A stretch of 64,000 nt of DNA from the NCBI GenBank assembly GCA_020726505.1, contig JAHLEZ010000017.1, positions 1,550,001-1,614,000 of the forward strand, in the 5' to 3' direction. Position 1 is the first letter of the stretch; every line of letters begins with the position of its first letter. The translations under genes were made by a program, and so were the position numbers. Of the stretch, positions 21,920-35,064 are shown piece by piece. This stretch comes from Leptodontidium sp. MPI-SDFR-AT-0119. Taxonomy: Eukaryota; Ascomycota; Leotiomycetes; Helotiales; Leptodontidiaceae. Below the pieces are notes generated by a model. That model worked only from the letters and a program-made list of their open reading frames with translations, made no database searches and was not told the origin of the DNA.

Positions 21920-24900
21920 TAGTTTTACTTTCTTTTCCCTCTTAACTTATCCTTTTATTCGTATAATAATCTAATTATTATTAATTAGCTTTCCTAAGCT
22001 TTTGTTTAGGTTTAACTTCGTTATCGCATCCGCCGGGTTGTCTTAACTATTAATTTATTAGATTTTTATAAGTTCTCGTCGTTTATACGATTAACGTAAA
22101 GCTATAATATTAATTATTAGCCGCTTCTCTTTTGTAGTGCCGAGCTTTACGAGGCATTTATATAGCGAGAACGAGTTTATATAAATAACAATTAAGATCA
22201 CTAATATCTTAAGCCGCGACGTGATAATATCGATTGTACTCTTTACCGCGATTACTATATTAACCCCGTTAATTATACCGTAGATCTCGGAAGCTAAGAC
22301 ACTTCGTGTTACTCGTTTACTCTTTATACTACTCTAATAAAATAGATTTCTAAAAAAAAAGAAACGAGTCTTAATCGTTTGAATCGGGATCGTCGTCCTT
22401 TATGCCGAGAATTATTACGTATTTAAGCTAGGAACTTAAGTCTTTGTTATTTGCAAAGGATCCGTCGACAAAAACAAATAACTTTGTATAATTTAAGTCT
22501 AAAGGAATATAATTTAATCCTCTTCTAATGTTTTGAATTTATTACTAAATGCGCTTATTTAAGTTCTTTACGTTAGTATCCTCTAGTTCTTAGAATTAAG
22601 CCGCAATTAATAAGTCGTACGAAGCTTTAAGTTAGCATAAAGTTGCGATATATACCCCTCGAGCCTGTTATTCTTAATATTAGTTCGTATAGTCTAGTAC
22701 TCTTAAGTCAACTTTAGCTAACTTCTCGCCTTGCCCTTTCTAAAGGATTTGAATGAAGTCCTTTTGATTATACACGATATATCCGTTAAACGCGAGGGGT
22801 AATTCGTACGATAAACGATTCTTTGGTTTTATAGAGAAACCGGTAATCCCGAGTTCTTTCTCATCCTTCTCTTAAAACTTATTAGTAGCTAAGATTAAGG
22901 TATTGTTTGTTTATATTCTAATTACTTTAAACGGCATTCTTAGTTAAGTAATTAAAAGGCATAAATTATATAAAGACGTTTTTATATATAACTTGATCTT
23001 ATAATATATGTCGTACGTCCCTTATTAGTGTGTTCTTAATTCTGGGATACTGTATAATAGCTTTCGTACGAGTATAATTATATCCGGCGAGTAGTTACTA
23101 GTGTGGGAGGGACGAACCCTAATCTACATAATAAGAGGGTAGTATATAGCGAGCCACCGGGGGAGATTTTAGGCTTTATAAATAACAAATTAATTAAATC
23201 TAAAGATATTATATATCTAAAGAGTACGAATCAGCAAAGGAGGGGAAGGAAAAGGTTCTAATAAATAAAATATATTTAATGTTACGTTCTTAACGTTTTA
23301 TAATTAAGTGTTAGCTCCTTATATATGCGAAGGATTAGCTTAATTATATAATAAAAGAAATTAGCAGCTGTCCCCGCCACATACGTCCCTCCCTTTAAAG
23401 ACTTTACTTGTCCTCGAGTAATATATACTAGAAAGAAGTAAATAACTAATTAAAGCGTCTTAAATCGTTAGTAAGATATTATATAGCTAATATATATAAA
23501 GTCCCGTGATAATTAACTTGTCACCTTTGAAGTAAATAATCGTCTCGCTTAGCACTTTCTTACCCCCTTATATAAGGCTAACTTTCTTTTACTAACCTTT
23601 TAACTTCAACTTTTTAAATATAATAATCTTTCCTTAATATTATTCTTTTTATAAAGTACCTTAACGTGTCTCGATCTTTTTCCTCCTTCTTTTTATTAAT
23701 TAAATAATACCTCTTATACCTTCTCTCGTTATAATACCTTTAAAGAAAGTAAACTTCCCCGTTAAGCTTATATTAAGATCGACTTTACTATCACTTTTCT
23801 TTATACTATTAAGGCAAGATCTCCTTCCGTTTAATAATAACTTTAGCTATTATAATTCTAATACTCTTAGAGGTTTCTCTATTATAAACTTTTTCATATT
23901 TAGTACCTTTAGGATAATAACTTTAGCCTTTATTATTAACTTTAGCGCGCTATTAGAGCTTAATACCTTTAACTTTGCTGTTACTTAGTCGTAAAGGTGA
24001 CGTAATAAAGAGCTTTCCTTACTTACTTGCTTCCTTCTTATTAGACAGCAACTTCTTCTGTAACACTTGCGTTGACTTATATATAGTCTCTCCTTAGCTT
24101 TCTGTACTTTAATCTCTAAACAATAACTTTAGTATAAAGTCAAGTCGCCTTAACGTAGTAAGTTAACCTTTTATAACACTATCTAAGCTTTATTAACTTC
24201 TCATAGACCTTTAAAAAGAGTTCTTCGTTATTAGCTACTTTAGAGGTACTATTAAAACCGGTTCATATCTCAGCCTAAGTGCTCTTAACTTTAATACTAA
24301 AAGTCAATACTATAAAAGTCTTAACGCGTTTCAACTTCGTGAGTTATACTCTTATCTCTTTTCTTGTACTTGACTAGCTATTCACAGATTATACTAACAC
24401 TTTTCCCACACTAATCGCAGTGTGACTATTGTCTTTAGTTTTTAATTTGTGTTTTAAGAAATACTTAAAGTAAACTCTAGGACTTTATTTTAAGCTAGTT
24501 AAGTATTAAACTACTTAACGTCTTCGTAACGCCGGTGCTTATATTCTCTTTATAAGTTAAAGAAACGATGTCTTCTATCTCCTTTAAGCTTATAAACTTA
24601 ATAAGAATTATAAGTAACTTTATTTAATACTCGTATTAAACTCTACTTCTCGGGTTTAAAACGTGCGTGTCACGCTATATTAATCTTCCCTTAAAAATAA
24701 GTTACTAAGTAGCTTTTAAGTCCTTTTATAAACGCGTTTATATTACACCTGCGTAAGTCACACTACTAGAGATAAGTGATATTATTCCGCTAGTCTCTTA
24801 TTAATTAGTTAATTAAATGAGGTAGAGGCTAGATTCGCCAACTTCGAAGGTTTATAGTAGAAAGCCGGGAGGAGTAAGAAAACTAACGGTCGTAATGTAT

Positions 24901-25300
24901 TAAGTAAGGTTAAGAGGCTATAATAAGTTCTTAGTTCTTAATATAATAGAAATGGCCCCTTTTCCTCTTAATAAGTAAGTCACCTCTTATTATTAAAGCT
25001 AATAAAAGGTTTTTAAAACAATTAAGCTTTTTGGGAGTAAAAGAGTTTAGTTAACTCAAGTATTATTAAGTTAGTAGTAACTAAGTATAAAATAGTATAC
25101 TATAAGGTCCTATTAGTTAAAGATCTTCTTGAAATAGTAGTTTAGTTATAATTAAGGTCTTTTAATTACTTTAGTTCTTTAATAAGGGTTAAAGAACTTA
25201 TTATTAATCTTAAAGTCGAAGTTAAACTTGACTCCTAATTAGTTACTTTATAAGTTATTAGCTTTATCCTTGTCCGTTCTACTTAACGACACCTCTCGAA
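21920..25300 (-). pseudogene. Ty1/copia pol pseudogene (reverse transcriptase end and RNase H)
   Basis: The minus strand at 22380-22520 reads LNYIPLDLNYTKLFVFVDGS then FANNKDLSSQ, the RNase H start of a fungal copia lineage. Upstream, near 22800-22920, are LSYELPLAFNGYIV and KGQGEKLAKVDLR, the tail of reverse transcriptase. The catalytic Asp pair (QTDDTLIL in relatives) reads TNNTLIL, two G-to-A changes. Downstream is NPADAITKLN, then a purine tract near 21913-21925. From about 23400 to 25300 the same strand is probably gag and integrase, but I cannot anchor any motif there. The element is dead. Confidence 0.65.
23105..23393. repeat. 289-bp segment bounded by 10-bp inverted repeats
   Basis: GGGAGGGACG at 23105-23114 is matched by CGTCCCTCCC at 23384-23393. 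The segment falls where the copia pol reading frame stops being recognisable, so it may be a small insertion. No target duplication is evident. Confidence 0.4.
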
Positions 25301-26470
25301 ATGATGTAATAAGTGGTAACGAAACATTTATAAAAACACTTAAGGTCGCACCTTTAGCCTTAATTAGTTATTAGTACTTATTATTAAGCCTAGTTAAAGG
25401 TCGAGGGTATAAAGTCTTTATTACTTTAGTAATATTAATACGAGCTTAAAATAGCGGCACTCTTACTTATAAGTCTATTATAGTCGCAAAACTATTATAT
25501 TATATTTAAAAGTTATTTATAACTTATAATCTCTTATTAATACTTTAAGTATAAAGTATATTACTTTTTATTTACTAATACTAGTAAACGGTAAGAGAAG
25601 TTTTTATTCTTTTAGACTTTTTGACAAGAAGGGATTAAGAAGTATTAACGTATATATAAAAGGGGCCTTAACTTAATAAGCGAGAGACTTTAAACAGAGC
25701 TAATTAAGGGTAGTCGATTAACACTCGATCCCTAAAAGGTTCACTAGTTAAGGGTTATCGGCCAATAATATACTTAGATCTCTAGTACGTAAAGTAAAGT
25801 TAATATTAATTATATTATAGTTATTAACTTAAGGTTTTAGAGAGTACGGCTTTAATTCCGAGCGTGTTATTAACTCTTTATTAAGAGATTTCTTAGACTT
25901 TTACTTACTTTATATAAATCGTGTGATTTACTTATTAGTTTAAGGCTAGTTTGTCGATAGTACTTTTAGTATTATCCTTTATAAATCGCTGTGCGCTATA
26001 TTAAGGCTAATAGCTTTATAAGTATTAGCTTTGTCCTTAAGAACAATAGACTTACTTCGTTATTTCCTCTCTTTTTATTAATTGCCGAGAGTTAGAGCTT
26101 AAGTATATTACGTCTATATTCTTTAGGGTGTTTAACACGTTAGACTCGGATTTCTAGCCTAAGCCACAGGTTTAACTTACTGTTTTAGAATTTAGTCCTA
26201 CGGATTAAGCCTGACAATTATAAAGATTATAATATAACTACCTCACTTAAAGCTCGCTTATATACTCAATAAAACCTATTCTAGGCCTAATCAGCCGGAA
26301 ATAGCTTAAAACAAGCTACATATGTCTGATATAAAGCTCTGACGTCCACAGGTTACAGCCATAGAATCCAAGGCTTCTGATACACGGCTTTCCTAGGCTA
26401 AAACAGTAGTTGTACGAAGCTCCGGGCTTTACGTCTCAAACTACTGGAAAACAACTGTATTTGGTAAAGA

Positions 26471-26500
26471 CTCGTTTGAGCTCGTTTGAGCTCGTTTGAG
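26471..26500 (+). repeat. Perfect 10-bp tandem repeat, three units
   Basis: CTCGTTTGAG occurs three times in a row without change. Confidence 0.95.
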
Positions 26501-26827
26501 CTTATATTTACCTAATTCGGCTACCTAAGCGAATACACACGTGATAAGCTAGAGTAGTTATATAGACCTAGAAATCCCCTTTATAATAGAATCATTATTT
26601 ACACCAAGTATTACTACTTTTTAGGTTATGAGCCCCGCTACGTACTTCTTTATATATTCAATTAATCAACTTTAATTTCTTCGCTTACTTTATACCCTTA
26701 TACTCTTATACCACGTACTTTACTTTGTATTTGATTTCTATTGATAGGTTCGATTAGAATTCTACTCTTATATACCCTTTATTCTTGATCCTTTCAACGT
26801 ATAACAAACCACCTACCCTCATCTCCA

Positions 26828-26960
26828 TACCTACGGCTCTATATCTCTATACCTACGGCTCTATACCTCTATATCTCTATACTTACGGCTCCATACCTCC
26901 ATATCACCATAACTACGGCTCCATACCTCTATACCTCTATACCTCCATACCTACGTCATA
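26828..26960 (+). repeat. Minisatellite of CTATACCTACGG type
   Basis: Short units based on TATACCTACGGCTCCATACC and CTCTATACCTCTATA alternate over about 130 bp. The open frame across it is a by-product of the repeat period. Confidence 0.8.
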
Positions 26961-27250
26961 CCTCTAATACGTAGCTCTCTAGTTAGCTGGCCTAACTACA
27001 CAACCTCTAAATCCAAAAATCTAAATATCTCTGATATTTATTAGTAAATACTCCTCAAACCCTTAATAAATATAACTTATATACTAATAAATCTACCTCA
27101 TAAGTTTTCAAAGTTTTTAGACTAGTCCTCCTTGTACTAAAAGTAAAATAAAAACGTGACCTTAGTAGAAACACTTCAAAAGTTCTCGTGTACTAGAAGG
27201 TATTTTGCCCTATAAAGTGATTACTTTATACTTGATATATATCTTAACTA

Positions 27251-27331
27251 ATATTGAAAATTTCAGATTAATCGGAATAACTAAATCTCTTTAACTCTCA
27301 AGTTAAATCATATATTTCCGATTTTCAATAT
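27251..27331. repeat. 11-bp inverted repeat upstream of copia gag
   Basis: ATATTGAAAAT at 27251-27261 is matched in reverse by ATTTTCAATAT at 27321-27331. It could form a hairpin in the leader of the gag fragment or be part of an LTR. No copy of the LTR was found. Confidence 0.6.
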
Positions 27332-27354
27332 AAATATACTAATAAATTAATAGA

Positions 27355-27795
27355 ATGACTTCTGATAAAATCACTATGGCTAAGCTTAGCGGCTCGGCTA
27401 ATTACTCTATTTGGGCACTTCGTATGGCGGCTTTCTTAATAAAAGAAGCGCTAAATGCTGTAATAGCGTCTAATGAAGTAAGTGATGAAATAAATGGCAA
27501 AGCCCTTTTTAATATCTAATTGCTTATTAAGGACGGCCCTCTTTTGTAAATACAGTATATAACACGTGCTTTTGAAGCTTAACAATCACTTAAAAACCTC
27601 TATTCCCCTAAGGGGTTTAGCTCGGAATTTTTGATTTGCCGAGAATTCTTTGATACCTATTTAATTAAGTTTAATTCTATAGAAGAATACCTTAATAAGG
27701 TAAAACAGCTAAGCGATTAGCTAAAAGCTAAAAACCTTGAATTGCCTAAACAGGTAATAATAGCTTGGGTTCTTAATAACTTGACGAGTGTATAT
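27355..27795 (+). pseudogene. Ty1/copia gag fragment
   Basis: ATG at 27355 opens MTSDKITMAKLSGSANYSIW and continues ALRMAAFLIKEAL, the N-terminus of a copia gag polyprotein (LT-x-NY-x-IW-x-x-RM pattern). The frame continues with four TAA or TAG codons at Gln-like positions and recognisable blocks (CREFFDTYL, EEYLNKVKQL, WVLNNLTSV). It ends abruptly near 27795, where unrelated DNA upstream of the RecQ helicase pseudogene begins. The rest of pol is missing. Unlike the copia remnant at 21920-25300 it lies on the plus strand. Confidence 0.75.
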
Positions 27796-27799
27796 GGTG

Positions 27800-28058
27800 C
27801 ATCGCCTTTTCGTCGAAAACGTGACTAGTCCCAGTGTAGAAGGCGGTCACCGAATTTCTGCCGTGTTACCTTTACCTGATTAAGGTAAATAAAAGGGGGA
27901 GGGGATAGTGTAACATAGACCACCGTGTACGCGTATAGTGCTTGTTAGGGCGATATCGACGCGTCCAAGTTCCCCCTCTCCTTACTTGCTTTATTTGCCT
28001 TTGTATTCATCTACTGATAATAAGCCGCAAGAGTGCCTGGCTTAGAGCCTACGAAATA
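27800..28058. other. Region upstream of helicase copy A
   Basis: This short stretch of mixed composition includes an inverted repeat, TTTACCT and AGGTAAA (about 27871-27889). It is presumably the old promoter of the telomere-linked helicase. No defined site is visible. Confidence 0.35.
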
Positions 28059-31000
28059 ATGGATCTTCTCTCTTTCAATCCAAATTATAGTGTCTTAATT
28101 TGTATAAGCTGCCAATACGCAATCCACTCTACAGCTGTTGCACGTCACTTATATAGCCGCCATAAGGCTACTATCCTACATGGCAAGGTCCAGGAATACG
28201 CCCGTCTGTTTACTCTAGATTCTCTTTTACCTCTTCGAGAAGTGAGGCAGCTGCATGTCCCTACTAATACACCCCCTATCCCGCATTTGCGGATCTATAG
28301 CAATGGCTATTGCTGCAAGCTCTGTCCTACTAATCAGCCATATGTGATCTGTACCGAGGACATTCTGCTCCATCATTTAAAGGAGGTTTATTATTAGAGT
28401 AAAAGCAAAGGTTTTACAGACTAACTATTAAAGTCACGCCTACTACTCAGCAGCGCCGCCTACTTCCCTGTCACCTGCCAGACCTTCTATATTAAGGAGT
28501 ACACTCGGTACTTCCTCGTCAATAATAGCAGGCCTAGCTTAAATCTAACACCGACCCAACTCGTAGACGCACTTGAGAAACCACCCCTCAGCCTCCGAGA
28601 ACAGGTCGAGCAGACCCTTGCTCAGAAGCTCTAAGCACCTAGGCCCATCACCTCGCGCCACAAGACTGAGGTCTCCCTATGGCTCGACTTAACGCAATGG
28701 GAACGGTACTTCCGGGGTCATAACTTGAGTCGCGTCGCACGCCTCCTCGACCTCCCATCGCCGCACCCCCTATTCGACCCCGATTAGCCAGATGATCACC
28801 TCGTCCTCGTACTTGACTCCTTTGACCGTCTTATCGAGCAAGCCCGGGAATCGCTCCGAACCGACCGGATTAATATCTTTGATTAGTAGCGTGTTAGTAG
28901 CTTCCTTACCCGCCGGACTACTAACTTCTCATTAATGTATAAGCTTTAAGAGGGCACTTATACTACATATAAGAAGGTGTGGAAGTAACTGCTGAGCTTC
29001 GTTTATTGGCGTGCCTGGCGGAACCAAGGCCCTGAGCTCTCTTATCGTCTGACCGACGCTTAGGTGACAGCCCTCGATCGAGTAATGCAAGCTGCGGCCG
29101 AGCTTGCCCAGGAATAGCGAAGTACTAGTCGGGCGCCTATATAGCTTCAGTAAAGTCTCGATTATGCTGCGATCTAACTGTGTATCTCACTACTAGACCA
29201 TGCTTTATTCGACACAATCTACGACAGCATCGTCGTCGTCTTCACGGCGGTTCTTAGTATTAGAGATCCTAGATTATTAGTTAATTAGAATGCTATATTT
29301 AGCGATTCTCTACATTATACCTTATATCTCTCTGCCTTTATTAAGATAGCCTAACTCCTTATTATTCAACGTATAGTACTTGCAGTAGATCGAGGCGAGG
29401 TTCCACATATAGCTAACATATTAAATGTTATATAAGAGCGTTTCATAGTATATAACACACACTCCCTTGTAAACTAGGCACAGAAGCTACGTAGTTTTAG
29501 AAAGTAGATTAATGAGATTACCACCTCTCTAGGATATATCTCCTAGACTAACGACGGCGAGCACCTCAGCTACAAGGGCCTAGAACTAAGGATGGCCGAC
29601 TTAAAGAAGTTCCTGGCGGCCCAGACAGCCACTACACAGTCGCTACTAGAGGAGCTACTACGTGTATATCCAGACGAGGAGCGAGACGACGTTATTCTAC
29701 CGGTCAATCTTTACCGACTTAAGGACGATCCGGCTAACAGCAAGCCCGGCTAGAGCTTCTTGGACGACCCGCGGAATAAGCACCTCTAAGGGCATGATCG
29801 ATGGCTGCTTAATCGTGTGCTAAATAAGGGCTGGCTGTAGCAGGAGTTCTTAATTAAGGGTGCGAAGGCCGTGTGGCGGCGTAAGACTACTAAGTAATAC
29901 TTAAAGTAGGCTAACAACTTCTTTGAGCTATTACTTCTCCTTATCTACATCCTTGGGGGCTAACCTACACGAGGAACTGAGCTTCTGAGCCTGTAGCTAC
30001 GTAATACTATCTACGGGTTACGGCGGAATATCTTTATCGAGAATGGCCTTATTAGCTTTATTACCTTCTACTATAAGGGCTACAGCGTCTTAGGGTCAAC
30101 TAAAATCATCTACTAGTATCTGCCTGAGGCAATAAGTAAGCTCTTAGTCTATTACGTCTAGTTAATCTAGCTATTCTGTGAGTAACTATATATACTTACT
30201 CTAAACGAAAGCCCTGGCGCCTTAACCTTCCTCTAGGCGATTAAGAAGGGAACTCATAGCGAGCCGTGGCTAAGTAGTCGCTTGACGAACGTCCTCGTAT
30301 AGTAGTTTAAGTAATATCTTAATACCGATATAAATATCCTTTTTTAGCGGCACGCAATGATTACTATCTTTCGCCGGCATTTACGGCAAGCCAAGTTCCG
30401 GAAAGACTACGGCGCAGACGCTGCCGGAACCTAGAATGACGCATAAGCTGCATATGCGGCTAATACAACTAATATGATTTATACTAAAGAAATTAAAGAA
30501 GCACCGGGCCATATTACCTTTACACATGCGGAGTACTGGTAGATCAGTAGAGAGTAACATATATATCTAGGCTTTTCTGGCTTCTAGAGGGTGGCTTAGA
30601 TATAACCCACAGGTCCACAAACATCCGACCTTAGACAGCCTACCGAATCCTCGGTCTATCATAAGGCGCCACTTAAACGCAAAGTCCTCAGTGAATTGCC
30701 AATTCAAAGTCAGATGACTAAAAGTAATAAATCTAATATCCATTTATAAGGCATATAAAAAAGAGGGTCTTTACGACGGTACTCTCAGAAACTAGTACGT
30801 TTTAGAGACGAACTAGACGTTATATCAGACTCTTAGAAAGGTCTTGTATTTAAACGACGCCGTTCTTGAGTATAAACCTATAGGGTTGTTAAAAATGTAT
30901 ATAATTTATAATATATAATTTACTAAGATACTTAAAAACATAAAGTTTTAACTCTTCTTAAAGATGTCATCTAACTAACCGCCCAGTAGATTCAAGCCAT

Positions 31001-33165
31001 AGACGAGATTATAGAGGCTTTGGCTCTAGAGGATAAAGAAGAGGCGGAACTAGCTCTCAAGTATACTATTCGGCGGCTTTACTTAGCCCTGATTTGTTAT
31101 ACTATTAGTAGCGTGCTATTCAAATCGCCCGTCTTGAGTTTCTGCGTTATATTAAGCAGGAAAGTCCGTGGGAAAGGCCGAGGGTTGTAGGAGGAGCCGG
31201 GGAATTTTAATAGCCACTTATTAACTCTAACCTGGACTGCCCAGCTCGTGCTCTTTAACTATACTTGTTTTTAGGAGTAAGACGATAAGGACTAAATCCC
31301 CGTCTTCCTTGCCAAGATCTATAGGAAATTCTTTTAGTAACTAGTAGAGACACTATTTAGCTATATTCTATAGTAGAGGTTGTACTTGTTTAAGGTTAAA
31401 AAGGCCGCAATTACTAAGTACTAAGCCCGGTGGTCTATAAATAGGCAAACAGTAGAATATCGCGAGGTAGAATTACATATGTCGCAGATTTCTGACTTAG
31501 TAGCTTCTAAATATTAACAAGCCCATGCCCTACTCTATAACGAGCTCCTGTTCTAAGCCAAGGACTTAATCCTAATAGAGTCGTAGTAGCTAAAAGACGA
31601 TCTAAATCTAGAAGATTTTAGAGGCTCGTGGCTCTGTTATCTTAGTAATACCGAGTTCTTAGAGGGTACTAAGCTCGCTCTCTTCTAGCAGATCTAAGGC
31701 AATACTAAGCTCCAGGCTATGTTCTTGACAAAGGCTAAAAACGGGAGTATAGTCTTGTGTCCTAAAGCTATAGACATCTACGAGGCATACGCCTAAGAAT
31801 TCCTTAAGCGGGTCCTCGTACTATTTTATATCCCACCGGGCCCGCCACTACGAGAACCCGAATTACTATCAGTTATATAGCGGAATAATACTCGACAGCG
31901 CCATTTATTAATCTAGGAGAAGCTAGTCATGATTTATACCTAGTATTACAAGGGTCAGCAGTAGTCCGGCGCGTACAAGGACAACATTCGCTTCTTACCT
32001 AAGGCGATTAGGGATTTAGTACTTTTGTACATTATATATGTTTTGCTGTTAAGGCAACTGTTCCTCCGACAGTAAACGCCAGGTGCTCTTATCTCCCTAC
32101 GCCTTTGGGCGAAATTAGACGGGATAGTGTAAGTTGATAGGACACTTTCGGCTTACTTACGGAAGGCATACACCCGAGCAAAAGTGCCTTGTTTATACAC
32201 TTCTAACTAGCGGTAGTTTGTAGCATCGATTACTAAAGAGAAGTTTTCTACTAAAGAACAGGCCAACTTTGATCTTGAGGAGAGTACTAGGGAGGATATT
32301 AAGGACGAGCTGAATCTTGTTACCTTAGCTGAACTAGGCAACCACACTTTCTACACCTTTAATTATGTGTATACTAGGACGACGACGCTTACTATGAGTG
32401 CTTTATTACACCGGAATTACTGAGTATCTGAGAGCTAGCGTACGTTCTTCCGGTTCGATCATGTTCTCCAGGGGAAGAGACCACGAAGTGCTTCGGAAAC
32501 ACTGTCGCTGCGAATGCTTAATGCTTCCAAGCGTGGTCAGCTTCGCCGGAAGGGGGCCTATTCTAAGGCTGACTTACTAGCTGTGGCACGGAGGCTATAC
32601 AACAAACCGGACTTGCAATTCCGGGTTCCCGGTCAGCCGAACGGCGTTCTTGCTATCATGGGACCTTAGCCACCCGAGCAAGTGGTTCTGGTAATAGGAA
32701 CCAGCTCTGGTAAGACGATAGTTGTCATAATTAGTGCTGCTATTATAGATACTAGGACTACAATTCTCGTTCTGCCAATAGTTGCTCTGCGGGGTGATAT
32801 ACTGAGACGCTTTCACGATGTAGGCATCCGGCTATTAATCTAGTCAGTAGATTCCAAGTAGTCGGCTTCACTAGTCATTGTGTCAGCTGAAGCAGCGTGT
32901 ACTTAAGGCTTTCTTGAATACTGTCATATTTAGGTTAGTAAGTAGAAACTCAACCGTATAGTCATCGATGAGGGTCATCTCACTATTACGGTCAGCGATT
33001 ACCGGCCATGCATGGCCCAACTGGGCTAGTACATTCGGCAAATTAGGACGCAAACAGTGTGGCTGACAGCAACCCTACCTCCTGTAATGTAAGAAGAGTT
33101 CATTGAGTACAGTAAGCTAGTGAAACCTAGGGTTCATCTGCCTCGAGATTCCAATCCTGGCTGAG
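28059..33165 (+). pseudogene. TLH: Telomere-linked RecQ helicase pseudogene, copy A
   Basis: Fungal telomere-linked helicases are RecQ-type DNA helicases repeated next to telomeres. The start is ATG at 28059 (MDLLSFNPNYSVLICISCQY). An OrsD/DUF3505-like zinc region follows (CISCQYAI, HLYSRH, CCKLC), open to 28397. A very long middle region runs to about 32650, with TAG and TAA at Gln codons and probably an intron near 30880-30960. The helicase core has Walker A GTSSGKT at 32697-32717, VLPIVALRGDILRR, VSAEAACT, DEGH at 32967-32978 (family DECH or DEAH), DYRPCMAQLG, and TATLPP near 33066. The match ends around 33165, so the second RecA lobe is missing. CDS damage is typical RIP. The presence of two copies suggests this DNA is or was subtelomeric. 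Confidence 0.8.
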
Positions 33166-33466
33166 AATTGTGCTCTAGATAATGGTTGCGCGTGAGGCTA
33201 GAGGATAAGAAATGTGTGTATCTATTCTTAGACCCTACATAAGGTTTCGGTCTCAACGAATAAACAATGTAGAAACATTACTACCATCCCGTCCTTTCTC
33301 AGTTCTAAATGTACATACTACTGCATAGAAGGTTTCGTTCCGAGCTAATAGAAACCCCAAATACCTCATCACATGTAGAGGCCTGAAGGTTTTATCCTCG
33401 TCTAATAGAAAGAAGTAACTCAACTGAATCGGGCATAGTCGGTCTTGACGGTTTCGTTGTCAACCA
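33166..33466. other. Host DNA 5' of the LINE insertion
   Basis: No gene is seen. It joins across the LINE to 39169-39375, so it was probably the upstream region of the Clr5-ankyrin gene before the insertion. Confidence 0.5.
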
Positions 33467-33479
33467 ATCAATCCCTGAC
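33467..33479. repeat. LINE target-site duplication, 5' copy
   Basis: ATCAATCCCTGAC, identical to 39156-39168. Confidence 0.9.
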
Positions 33480-33516
33480 GATCAATCATTGTCACTAGAG
33501 CGGACTGACCTGAGAG

Positions 33517-35060
33517 ATGGAGGAATCTTCCGAGACAACAGCAGAGAATCAAATAGCTCCGCAAGAGAGCGACACTATAGAGGTCTAATGGCCAGCTGAT
33601 GTGGAACGAGAAGCGCAAAGCGGGCCGACCCGCGATCCGAACACGTCAACAAGAACGACAACGAATGAAGCTATCACGATAGAATTCTCTAACTCGCCAG
33701 GAACGTTAACGAATAAGACACGCAAGATCTTACCGGCACGAAAGCGAGCCAGGAAGGACACAGAAACTGCAGGAGACATTAGTCGGGTCGGCGCCATCGA
33801 GTTTACCGGCCGAAACGGAGGCAAAGGGACATGGCTAGAGGAAATGGCCTGGCTGATTATAGAACTGAAAACGGGTCAAGAGGAGCTCAAGGTGGAATAG
33901 CGAACGTTAATAACATAGAATAGGGAACTTTAAGCAGTCAACTACGAACTTAAGGCGGGCAACGAAGAGCTAAAGACACACATAAAGGCGTTGATTGAGG
34001 AACTAGCGGAGGTCAAAACCTAACTCGCAGAAACTAGGGCACAGTTAGTAGATGTGATATCGATCTCAGGCAGCTTTACGAGAATTAGATCAATAGGCGA
34101 ATCCCTAGCGCCATTGTACGCGTTAGTCCTCACAGGATTAAAAGGGTCGACTAGTGGACCGCCGCCGTAAACTTACGCATCTGTCCTTACGAAGTCAACT
34201 AATACATCGTCTTCAATTATCTAGCACGCGGCCGGAGTAACGCCTTCTCACACCCGATCGAGAGGTAGTATTCTCCTAGGTATAACTATTGATACACGAA
34301 GGATAAAGGATAAAACGGTTATTACCGTTAATAATATATCTAACACGGAGAAGCGGATTAAGGCATTAATTCACGTAATTAATGCCCTTAAAGATGTCTA
34401 AGTCGTGGGAATTTAGGTGCGAGGACAGAATGTAAGGGTACTTACTTCCACCGAGAAAGAGGCCGCACTCCTTCGAGTAAACGACAAGTAGGTCAACTAG
34501 GTATTCGAAGGGGCAAGAACAAGAGGTAAGGATTAGTATCCGGTTAAAATAGATGATATAGTGAAAGCGTTAGTGGTTAACGATAATAGTTATATTATTA
34601 AAGAAAGTTTTGCGGAGAGATTTTATATAGAGAATAGAGCGACCGCTATTATAAAGGCATTTTGGCTTTTTAAAGGGAATAAGCGTACCGGTTTAATAGC
34701 GGTGTTTTTGGCAAGCGAGGAAGAGGCACAGCAGATAATTAGTAACCGGCTAGTTAAGGTTAGAGGTTAGATCGCATTTGCGGGTGAATTTCAGCGGGTG
34801 GCTAGACTTGTAAGATGCTACAATTATAATTAATACGGCTACTATTAATTAAGATACGTATATAATATAACCTGTGGCAAATACTCGCGTGATTATTGTA
34901 CTGACTTATATACTTTTAGGGAAAAGAAATGCCTGGCCTGTAGAGAGGCTCACGTAGTTACGGACTTAGGGTGCCTAGTATATTAGAGAGAGAAAGCGAA
35001 CTTAATTCGAGTAAACAGACACGCGGAGCTATAAACCCTGACACTAGTACTGTATGTCTA
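33517..35060 (+). pseudogene. LINE ORF1 (gag-like, zinc knuckles)
   Basis: ATG at 33517 starts MEESSETTAENQIAPQESDT, a polar low-complexity region. A coiled coil rich in Glu, Leu and Lys follows at about 33830-34080. A conserved middle domain includes FAERFYIENR and AVFLASEEEAQQIISNRLVK, with 34561-34768 free of stops. The C-terminus has CCHC-type knuckle remnants at about 34815-34960 (RCYNYN, ITCGKYSRDYC, KCLACREAH), with Cys-to-Tyr changes from G-to-A mutation. The product would bind element RNA. At least eight TAG or TAA codons break the frame. Confidence 0.75.
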
Positions 35061-35064
35061 AGTT

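Larger units (their letters stand above)
25300..27250. other. AT-rich region without genes
   Basis: No protein could be followed on either strand. The part 26130-26470 is less AT-rich and may be a fragment of a promoter or LTR. It contains the 10-bp and about 12-bp tandem repeats listed separately. Confidence 0.4.

Noticed and set aside
26785..26967. 60-codon open frame rich in Tyr, Leu and Ser
   Set aside because: It simply follows the minisatellite period.
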